This document shows, piece by piece, positions 22,826-32,513 of a DNA stretch of 64,000 nucleotides (the stretch's first letter is position 1; each line of letters opens with the position of its first letter). Position numbers and translations under genes: made by a program. The DNA is from Glandiceps talaboti (taxonomy: Eukaryota; Hemichordata; Enteropneusta; Spengelidae): contig NC_135565.1 of NCBI RefSeq assembly GCF_964340395.1, forward strand, positions 20,084,709 through 20,148,708. The letters run 5' to 3'. Below the pieces are notes generated by a model. That model did no database searches. It saw nothing but the letters and a program-made list of their open reading frames with translations, and was not told where the DNA came from.

Positions 22826-25790
22826 ATTCACTTCCTCGCCAACTCACACTTCACACACTCATTCCCTTTCTCATTCCTGCCTTCCATAACTCACTTGTCC
22901 AATCCCCCCCCCCCCCCCCGACTGATTGAAAGCCACTTACTGTATCTAGTCTTGTTTCTATCAAACTAACATTATTAGAATGTCCAGCTAGTTTGATCAT
23001 ACTGATGTATACATTGTATCGTAATGGACTCTTCTCATCTACTCCATGGAACATATTAGTTAATCTGAAATATCAACATTTATCAAAATATTAATTCATC
23101 AATCATCATAAAGGTGTTAGCAAACATGTACAGTAATATAAGAAGTGGCATTTACATTTACTTTGATTAATTTTAATTTCCAAGACTTTTTTTCAGTAAT
23201 TTGTTCAACGGTTATTTTCCAGGAGCATGCGTATTATAGTACATTTCATCAACAGACTACAATTCTATGTTACCTGCTATTGTTTAGGCTTAGGGGACCA
23301 AGAAACATCATTTTAGGAGATTCATCGAGGACATGTTCTAACTAGTTACGATTGAAAATTTCTACTCACAGAGTCAAAAAGAATTTTGGACGCATATTCC
23401 TAATTTTTGCCAACATTTTGTGAGCATTGTCAGGGATGTACGTACTATTGTCACATGACTCACATGACACACATGAAACAGCAAAGAGATGTCTCTTCCA
23501 CAACAAATAACACTAGTAATAGTCTTGTGTAGTACATCCCTGGCAATGCTGATGAATGTCAGAGAAACTTTCAGATTTATTTTCAAGAAATATTTTGACT
23601 CTTGTGAGTAAGAATGTTCACTTGGAACTATGAACCTAGAGTACATGAACATTCATATTCTATCCTGAACAGCAAGAGAAATTAGCATATCTGGGTGAGA
23701 AAATGCTTGCGACTCACGGCTTGAGTGAGGTCATACAGGGAGTAAATAATGTTAGGAGCACGAAAGCTGTATCAACTCACATTTTTAACCTGAGAGCACC
23801 TTTATCATTGTCATCACCACCTGCTTTCAATACCTTCTCACATAATGTGATGACAAGATCGTCTAACTTCTCAGGAGGTACATACAGCAACAGAGATAAA
23901 ATACTGTTAAACATGCCTGATATATCTGGAGAGAGAAAAGAATTTATCACAGTCAAATTTGTTATTTCCAATTGCAAATCAATTTTTTGCTAATTTATTA
24001 ACATTTATATTTGAATGATGTATATGTTTGACATTAAAAATAAAGGAAATTATATAAATCACACACGTCAATTTATAAATTGACATTGCTTTTTTTCCAA
24101 AGTTATACATCCTAGTAGAAACATCTGTAATGTCTAAATATGTAATTTTACTGTACACCTACAAATGTACAGTTAGTAATGAAATTTATACTCAAAGAGT
24201 CAAAAAAAAATTGGAAGCTATTCTGAGAGAAATGTGACAGAAGCCCATTTTACTTTGTATTATACCCCTGATGATGCTGACAAGATGTCAGACAAAAATT
24301 TGGGTTTTGTTTCCAATTTTTTTTTGCTTCCGTGAATACAAATTTCATTACTACATGTAAGTATGAACCTAGAGTCAATGAGCATTCATTCTTGTACATG
24401 TAAATGTACATATGGCGTCTCTATTTTTAATTTACAAGAAAGACTCTTTTTAACACTTTTTAAAACTACCTGAGTCATCACCAGCATTCTTCCAGATGAC
24501 ATCAGAGGCTTCTATGATATGAGACACATCTTGCCAAACTCCGGCTTCTGATACTTCTTCTGATATCTCAGCGCCAAGAGACTTCAGAAAACCTCGCAGT
24601 TCGAAAGCCTGAAATACAGTAATATGGTATGAGTTAATATGCATGTTATGTATATAATAATCAGTGTTTTTACTAAGGGTGGTAAGCAGGTAAAACCTAC
24701 CGGGGTTCCCATGCCATTTTACCTGGGTTCTGGAACAAAATTACCATAGACGCTATGGGGAAACACTGCCATTTTTACCCCTTTCACCCTTTCTGTTACC
24801 TGGGTTCCCCAAACCTTAGCAAAAACACTGATAATGTACACATTTCGTAGTTTCCAATTCATTTTACGTTCAAAATGATGCATAGTGATTTGATTTTAGG
24901 AGAAAAGCTGAGCGTGAATGATCCACTATGACTAAGGGTGAATGTCCTTTCAGAATGACTGAATGACTGACTAAAATGCATGTTTTGTCATACATGTATT
25001 ATTCAGAATCGGTGATCAAAGTTGTCAACACAATCATTGTCAATTTTACCAAACATCAAATCAAATAAAACAAATAACATTCTAAGGATAAGGACAATGA
25101 AAAGTCTGATGTTACTACTAATAGAAAGCTTATTTAGTAATTTTAACTCATTTGTTGACAATTCATTTTTTGTCTAATGTCTAAACAGCTGCAAGTGTGT
25201 AGTGGATCATACAATTTTCATATCCTGTAATAATTAATTTTCATTTTTTAAATTTTATCTTAATTTTTCAGACATCCAGCGTCAAGTTCCCACAGGTGTC
25301 AGCATCAGTGTCACTATGTCTGTCACTATATACAACAATGTTAGACTGTAGACAATAGATCGTCATATGTCATGTAGTTGTAGACGCATTCAACTTTGAG
25401 ACAACCATTTACATGTACTACAAGTTCAAATACCATTTTTAGTGTGGATACGGTTCATTACCTCTCACTTTCCCATCGAATCAACAATTGGTTTTATTCT
25501 ATGCATGAACAAAGATTTATTCTCAAGTAACATGCGATATATCATACAGGGTGAAGGAAATCGTCTGACAAAGTCATTCTCCATATGGTAACGTTACACA
25601 TGTTACACGGAGGCGGCCATCTTGAAAGTTGCTGTCAGGTCAGGCACGTTGTCTTTCGACTCCATAGAAATTACAGAAATTTACGGTTACATGGAAGTTA
25701 ATAGTACGCGATACTGATGTACAAATGTTATAGAACATTTTCTCTTACCTGTTCGCCTTCAGGAATGTCTATAAATGCAGGGACGCTCAT
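19650..25790 (-). CDS. EIF3M: Eukaryotic translation initiation factor 3 subunit M
   Basis: Ten exons, in transcript order: 25749-25790, 24470-24608, 23781-23925, 22941-23064, 22496-22590, 22098-22281, 21742-21823, 21145-21288, 20422-20482, 19650-19773. All are GT-AG; the total is 1140 nt and 379 aa, close to the 374 aa of the human protein. The protein begins [14 protein letters not shown]. It carries blocks nearly invariant in eIF3m: [69 protein letters not shown] and [11 protein letters not shown]. The C-terminal half forms the PCI domain through which eIF3m joins the eIF3 octameric core on the 40S ribosomal subunit in the cytosol. Introns carry a LINE fragment, palindromic elements and tandem repeats, but no exon is disturbed. 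Transcribed toward the bHLH gene (convergent). Confidence 0.97.
20519..20872. repeat. Tandem repeat with alternating (ABAB) units in eIF3m intron 9/8 region
   Basis: Four successive units of roughly 90-110 bp contain ACACTTGTG, GTACA(G/T)GTATGTG and ACAATCAAAA. Units 1 and 3 share AATGTTGGGCTGAAGG-like sequence; units 2 and 4 share CACTATAAAGGTT. The true period is therefore about 210 bp, made of two older related halves. It lies between the exons at 20422-20482 and 21145-21288. Confidence 0.75.
21362..21580 (+). mobile_element. 5'-truncated LINE, 3' end of the reverse-transcriptase ORF (eIF3m intron 7)
   Basis: The plus strand encodes [14 protein letters not shown], then [18 protein letters not shown], then a stop (TAG at about 21548). 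This is the recognisable C-terminus of L2/CR1-clade LINE polyproteins, where an AP(K/R)LWNSLP block precedes an F-K-x-x-LKT-x-L helix. The stop is followed by a short 3' tail ending in tandem TTGA/TGAT repeats (about 21561-21572), typical of these clades. It is antisense to eIF3m and has only the last 55 or so codons, so it is a dead insertion. The exact clade needs a library search. Confidence 0.78.
22750..22821. repeat. CTGT/CT compound microsatellite in an eIF3m intron
   Basis: CTGT units grade into CTCTGT and then pure CT. A 16-base C run follows at 22904-22919, just before exon 4's donor side. Confidence 0.95.
23347..23610. mobile_element. Palindromic element family B, copy 1 (eIF3m intron)
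   Basis: The left arm reads ACTCACAGAGTCAAAAAGAA and later TGTCAGGGATGTACG. The right arm is the inverse (AGTACATCCCTGGCA, then TTTTGACTCTTGTGAGTA). Followed by TATGAACCTAGAGT, also found after copy 2, so the element may extend to about 23665. Confidence 0.68.
24176..24400. mobile_element. Palindromic element family B, copy 2 (eIF3m intron)
   Basis: Left arm TAATGAAATTTATACTCAAA then GTCAAAAAAAAATTGG. Right arm CCAATTTTTTTTTGCTTC then GAATACAAATTTCATTA. It shares the GAGTCAAAAA core and the trailing TATGAACCTAGAGT with copy 1, about 0.6 kb away in the neighbouring intron. Confidence 0.65.
24661..24832. mobile_element. hAT-like MITE, about 170 bp (eIF3m intron 1)
   Basis: Terminal inverted repeats: TCAGTGTTTTTACTAAGG at the left, CCTTAGCAAAAACACTGA at the right, one mismatch. 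Ends starting CAGTG are common in hAT elements. The inside is rich in GGTTCCC and ACCTGGGTT, with no ORF. I could not settle an 8-bp target duplication because the flanks share AATAA/ATAAT sequence. Confidence 0.7.
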
Positions 25791-25964
25791 TGTAGAGCTG
25801 TAAAATTTCCGTACAATTAGTGACGGGAAAACTTTGATAGAGGGCGCACGACACGTGGTTGCGCAAGTAATCGTTGAGGGCGCATATCGTAGGGATAGTC
25901 CATAGTCTACAGTCAGCCATATAGTCAGCCAGTCAGTGGGATCAAAGTATCACTGAATCCAAAA

Positions 25965-26200
25965 GTTGTCTTGTATTCACATTCTTACAAATCAAAGCTA
26001 ACATTTCTTCTGCGACACTGCGAAATACATTTTATGAAAGTGTCGTAAAAGAGGCCGTGGTTTACGATGATGTGTTTTCACAGAATTCAGACATATACAT
26101 TCTCACAAGCCAGAGCACAAATATATTTCTGCTGAAGCAACTTGGCGGTGCATCTTGGATGGTGTCTCATAAAAGAGACTGTGGTTTACGACATATACCA
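25965..26200. repeat. Direct duplication upstream of eIF3m, two copies about 115-120 bp apart
   Basis: Copy 1 has CACATTCTTACAA, CTTCTGC and TAAAAGAGGCCGTGGTTTACGA. Copy 2 has TACATTCTCACAA, TTTCTGCTG and TAAAAGAGACTGTGGTTTACGA in the same order. Imperfect tandem duplication in the eIF3m upstream region. Confidence 0.65.
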
Positions 26201-26985
26201 CTCACAAATACCCTGAAATAACGGTATAATTTCAGGAGTCTATCTAGATCACTCTTTTTATCCATTTCCACAAAAATAACAGGAATAGGTTGCCCCTGGC
26301 AACATAGTTTACAGTCAATAGTCTTATCAAGACTTCTGACATGATGAAGAACAAAAATATGTAATAAAATGACGAATTCACAAATATATGTCTTGGGCAA
26401 AGATTTAAAATAAGTTTATTTACAGTAACAGCCTTACAGCAATATACAAAATACAAATACTAGATACAAATATTAACATAAAACTTGCATTGTGTAGTCT
26501 CATTAAATACAACATTGTTGATATCAAATAAATTAGAAATATTAGTACTATTAACAACTACTTTGTTAGTTACTCATGTAAATATGTATTGATTTCATTC
26601 TAAGTAATTTTCAAACTCTAAGTTTAAGTTATATACAAAGTGGCATTTTACTCACACTCTTGTGTTTTTGTTTTCCATATAAATAAGTGAAAAGAAATCT
26701 TCAAATGAAAATGTCCAGGTTTATAGTAATTTGATCTACAATCTCCAACATTCTGAACTTTTACTTTTTATTCTACATCCTTTTAGAAATCATAACACAA
26801 TATAATAGTCATGCTACCCTATCATGGTCATAAATTTACATTGTTTCATCAGAATTGATAACTGAGTCTTATCCTAAATACACTGTGCACCATAAAACAA
26901 ATATTTGTTGTTTTTTTAAGTGATTAAACAGAATTAATAAAGCCAATTTCACCAGATATAACTTAAAAAACCACATGCACGATGT

Positions 26986-27344
26986 TTAAAATGGCCATAT
27001 ATGGATGAAGATTGGGTGTTTACTTGGGATTTGTAATTTATAAAACAATTTTATCATGGCTTCCTACTTGAAAAATCAAAGTGAGACAACATAGATCAAA
27101 TCTGTGTTTGTAACCCAATAAATTGCAAAAAGCCAGAAAATGTGTAAAAAATTTGTTATTGTGTGCACAATAACAAATATGTTGCACATTCATTAATCTT
27201 TTGCAATGTATTGAGTTACAAACAAGGACTTGGTCTATGTTATTTCACATCATTTATTTTTTTCAAGTAGGAAGCCATTATAAAATTGTTTTATATTATA
27301 AATCCAAAGTAAATACCCAATGTTCATCTGTATGGCCACTTTAA
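26986..27344. mobile_element. TTAA palindromic MITE (family A), copy 1, 359 bp
   Basis: TTAA at both ends (26986-26989 and 27341-27344). The left arm reads ATGGCCATATATGGATG, ATTGGGTGTTTA and ATCATGGCTTCCTACTTG. The right arm is the inverse (CAAGTAGGAAGCCAT, then TAAATACCCAATG, then TATGGCCACTTTAA). Complementarity runs almost through the centre (GTGTTTGTAACCC with GAGTTACAAACAAGG), so a single strand could fold into one long hairpin. No coding capacity. Confidence 0.85.
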
Positions 27345-28663
27345 ACGCCTAACATATTTCAATGACATCATGTGATAACAATGTGAAACTGTTAATTATT
27401 ATTTGTTTTCAATGAGTCACCGTATCTGACGTGAATCACCATGTCTTAAGTGTTCTCCTTATCTAGCCTTATAATAATATCGAAGATAAAAGTATGTGTG
27501 ATTGTTACAATAATGATGCACTTAACACCGTGAAACTAAAACTGTAATATATCACATTTCTTTACATTTTAAGTATACTTACATCAAACTGTATTTCAAA
27601 ACATTTCAAATTAGTTAGAATGAGTACATTTACACTGGTTGTTTTCAAAACTGGACAGATTATGATTTGAAATTCTGGACTTCGTTGTAAATAACAGTCT
27701 TTCATCAATCCTAAACTACAATGATCACTTCATAAAGACTTAAAAACAATACAGAAAAACTTCTTCATAACAGACTTAATTTTAACTGGTGGATGGCATC
27801 AATCTATAGCTATATGGCATAAGTTGGCAAAATATGGATAGATGTACAAGTAAATGAAACTTCAGCAGCACATCATTTGGATAGTTATTTAATTCAACAG
27901 ACTTTGCTTGTTTCAAATTATATTTGTAAAAAGTCAGGGTTAACCCTAGTCTGTATTCAGACACAGATTATATTTTCTCATATTCCTAAAAATATATTGT
28001 GAAAGATTTTAAAGTTATTATTAATTGTGTGCATAACTTATAACATACAATGTTATAATAAATAATAATAATTAATAATTGTTTAACACCCCCCCCCCCA
28101 CCCCCCCAATATGACAAGGAACATAATGGTATAATGTTTACATTTTGGACCCTGACAGAAATTAACAAACATTTCAAAATAAAAAAGAAAGAGATACACT
28201 AAAAACAAGACCAAAACTCTGATAACAATACACAAGTTACGACAGTCAGATACTCCATTGCAATCTGCAGTATTACCAGTATATGACAAAGTGAATTGTA
28301 TGTCAAAAATACAATATCTTTTGCAAAAATTACAAAATTATTAAAATGTAACACAAAAGCAAAGAATTTCTTAAATAACTATGAGCTTTCTGAAAATGAA
28401 TATACAATGGATGTTACTGTAAAACTCAATCACAAGGAAAGATAAACTTTAAAACTACAAAATCTCAGTGGTAAAGTATCCTACTAGATTTCCATGGTAA
28501 CAGACTAAATTCATGTCCTATGTTTTGGTTTAATACACTAAGTCTTGTAACCAAATTTTTCATTGGTTGTTTTATACACCTGCATAAAAGTTAATCAACA
28601 TTTGGACCAATCAGGATAGATTTCTTAACTTTCTTGAACCTTCAACATGTGTACACTCAAGGA

Positions 28664-29112
28664 GGATGATACCATAAACGCAAAGGTAGGTATGACATCT
28701 GAGGCACAAACCATTACAACATAGGTAGGTGAAATGTTGGAGGGGTATACCATTGTAGAAAAAGTAGGTGTCACATCCAGGAGGATACCATTATAGCACA
28801 GGTAGGTATCACAATACTGGTAGGCATAACGTCAGAAGAGTACAGTGCATGTCTGTATTTGTATTCTTGCTGGAGTCAGCATGGATGTAACATTGGAGGG
28901 ACATACCATTATGACACAGGTAGGTATAACATCTAAGGCACATATCATTATAGCATAGGTAGGTATTTTATCAGAAGCACATATCATTACAGCATGGAGG
29001 TATCACACCAGAGGAGGAAATAAGTACTTATACTAGATGGATGGATGGACATCATAATGAAGGATAGGGCTAGGACCATACCATTTCAGCAAAGGTAGGT
29101 TCTACATCAAAA
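28664..29112. repeat. Degenerate minisatellite, units of about 45-55 bp
   Basis: At least eight irregular units built on the pattern CATTATAGCACAGGTAGGTAT followed by (A)CATC and GGAGG or GGCA-type sequence. It ends 14 bases before the stop codon of the minus-strand gene, so it is probably transcribed in that gene's 3' UTR. Confidence 0.7.
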
Positions 29113-29125
29113 GTGTGAGGAATAG

Positions 29126-32100
29126 CTAGACTTGTTGTATTTGTCCATACTGTGCAACACCTACATCACTTGGCACCTTCCAGTTCAACTCAAAAAGTCT
29201 GAAAGCTCTCAAAGGAATGGCTATCACCATCATGAGATCTCTGAGAATTTCAATAACCGGGAACATAATTCGTTTGAGTCCATAGCCAACATTGTACAAG
29301 AAAACAACCACAGGCTGGATGATATGGTTGTATAGTGCCCATAGTACTGGTCTCATCATGTGATCACCGATTACAATCAATAATTCTTTCAGGAAAAACT
29401 GGAAAATGTTCTGGAAGAGGAATCTCGATGTCTCCAAAGCCAAAAGTAGTATAGCTTCAAAGACAATTCGTAAGGCATGGTAGAATTCTTGTAAACCTCT
29501 CCTAACATAGATAGCAGATCTGAAAAGAAAATAGTAAACACAAAAGCGTTACATGTACTGACACAAAATAAGTCTCTTAAAACCATGTTATCAAACTGAT
29601 CCTGTATTCTAACATCCATAACTCTGATGTTATACTATACTTCATTTATCTGACATAAGTTATAGCACACAGCAGTATTCTTCAGTCTAACTAAAACCGG
29701 TACATTGTAGTTTTTCCCCTCCCAACTTCTCCTACCTGGGGTTACCAGCTGACTGATTTGGGTTGAATTAGTTCAATAGTTTGACGGTTTATGTACAGTG
29801 TGTACATAATGTGTAAAAGGTGTACATGTACATGTCATGTACATCTGTGATATGAAATGCATACATGTACAGTGTTCTCCCAATTATAGAGAAAGCATGG
29901 TGCAAACACTGTCCTTGCCATCTAGGCTGCCATGCTTGGCAGGTTTCTACCATACTTCAAAGGTATTCTACCATTGTTGAGCTTTAGTAATCTTTGAATG
30001 ACAAAATCATAATAATACTTTCACGTGAAGAGAAATGGCTGATCCTCAATGTACAAGTGTGTGTATGTGTTAAAATAAACATGTCAGAGTTTGTTCTAGT
30101 GCTGAAGACATGTATATTATATGCTGATCACTTTGCAAACCAATATGTAAATTACCATGTTATTTATATGTAAATTAATATGTAAATTACCATGCTATTT
30201 ATATGTAAATTAATATGCAAAGTAGCTGCCATCCTTGCAATCTATCCTGGGGAGAACACTGATATAACTAACATAAATGTACATCTACTACATATAAATA
30301 ACAGTAATTTTTGTGTGCTATATTACTTACCTGTCAGCAACGTCTGCCATAAAAGCATCACTCTTAGCACCTCTGCCATCATAGTATCTTTTGTTGCCAT
30401 GTTCAAAGTAATAAATATACCTGTAATGTACATGAAATATAAAAAAGAGCACAGGTGATGATACCATACTGCTGATTGGTAATTACCATAAAATATTCAC
30501 AGGGATGGAACACAATGGAAAGAAACACTGTCTAGTATAAAATTATTATGATATACAGCCCACTGTAGATTACTGTTCACTGGCTCTGTCGGATGCAACC
30601 ACACAGAAACTAATAAGAAACTGCACATTCAGTACTTTATAAGATAATGCGATTGAATGAATGCAGTTTCTTGCAACATTTTGTCTAAAGAAAGGGAACT
30701 AAACTGTAACCGTGCAGTTTTTAAAACATTGGTGCTCATGTCTAGCTGCAATATGTTTAAATGGTTAATTTTCATAATAGACAAAATGCAGCAAGACATT
30801 GCAATCTTGCTATCTTAGTTTTAATAGAATGTGCAGTTCCTTATTGGTTTCTATGCAAGTGAACAGTAATTTGAAACAGACAGTACAAACATACATGGGA
30901 AAGGATAACATTAACTTTGTGTAATGTAGTTGGACTTAAAGTGTCTCCATTCTAAGTTGATGTGGAAAAAATGGGAATGGTACCTGACTGACCAATTTTC
31001 AACAAGAACAAAAATAGAAAAGAAAGAAAAGATGTCTCTACTGTATAATGTAAATTTATTCATTTAAAAAAAGAACACAAGGAGAACCTTTTACACCGAC
31101 AAGTACAGTATATGGAATGATAACAAACAAATTCTAAGATATACCACAGACACTGCATGCAATACATACTACTAAATAGACTATGAAACTACATGTAATA
31201 CAGATAATACCAAAGTAACACATTTTCTGTACATACCACAATCATTTATAGCATCCATATGAAGTGCAAAAGTATACTGTTTCATTTGCTAATTGACCAC
31301 ATTAGAAAGGCCACATGCTAGGCTTGTAAATAAACCAATTGAAACAGTATACTTTTACACTTGATATGAATGCTATAAACGAGTGTAGCACAAAGAGAAA
31401 GTGCTTCACTTCAGTGTTAATACAGATTGAGATTGTAAATATTTGGTAGGACTAAATAGTGAAGTACATGTATATAAATAAACTCACTACCAGTCACAGC
31501 AAGACAAACTATATTGTACTCTTTTATTATATATAGAAGTGTGTCTCATCACACCCTGATAAACAGTGATTAACAAACTAAATATCTCAATATCAATTAT
31601 AAGAGTTCCCATTCATATTCATTATATTATCTAATATTAGACTAGTATCTGTATAGCTTACTAAATGATATCACCCCTGAAAAATACTTTCTTTTCATAC
31701 TATAATATTGCTATTGTCTAAACTATTAACAAGTAAGTGTTAAAATGGCTATATAGATGAGGATTGGGTATTTATTTTGGATTTTTGTTTTATCATGGCT
31801 TCCGACTTGAATAATCAATGTGAAACAACATAGACCAAGTCCTTGTTTGTAACTCAATACATTGCAAAAAATATATAAAAAGTTTGTCAAACATTTTACA
31901 CACTTATAAGTCTTTGCCATTTATTGAGTTACAAAGAAGGACTTGCCATTTGTTGTTTCACGTTGATATTTCAAGTATTATCCAAAATAAATACCAAATT
32001 CTAATCCATATAACCACTTTAATGTTATATCATAAAATAACATATTACTAATGACAAATTATAACTTTAGGAGTTTTTTGGATAGTTGCTAGTATTTGGT

Positions 32101-32466
32101 AGTAAATATCCCTTGAAACCAAATATATAAAATTTCCTGTTATCTGGGATCATTAATAAGCTTTAGGCCCTGTATTTCAAGAACACAGTTTTTAGTTTTA
32201 CTGTAACCATTACAATACCCATTTAGAAAGATACAGTTGAGTTGTTAGTAAAGTAACTTTATCTGGAATACTACGGAAACAGGGTGGGTTTACAGAGTTG
32301 ATTAAATAGCATGATGTTTTTACATCTCCACAAGTTTTGTAATGACTTACATAAACAAATGACAAACATTAACCATGCCGTTTTCACATTTTTCAATGTT
32401 TAATCTGACTTTACAGACGGAGTTTATTTTCAGAGAAATAAAATATCGCTTTATTTGTGTGTGTGT

Positions 32467-32513
<47 letters not shown>

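Larger units (their letters stand above)
25791..29125. other. Region between the eIF3m start and the stop of the unknown membrane-protein gene
   Basis: Contains the eIF3m promoter and 5' UTR (just above 25790) and, coming from the right, the 3' UTR of the minus-strand gene ending at 29126. A minus-strand AATAAA (TTTATT at 26415-26420) is one possible polyadenylation signal but lies 2.7 kb from the stop. No coding exon is seen. It holds a direct duplication (25965-26200), a TTAA palindromic element (26986-27344), a C-run pair (28089-28107) and a degenerate minisatellite (28664-29112). Confidence 0.5.

Noticed and set aside
31243-31381. MicroRNA precursor
   Set aside because: Arms and loop are longer than usual for an animal pre-miRNA and neighbouring introns have many MITEs; kept only as a hairpin.
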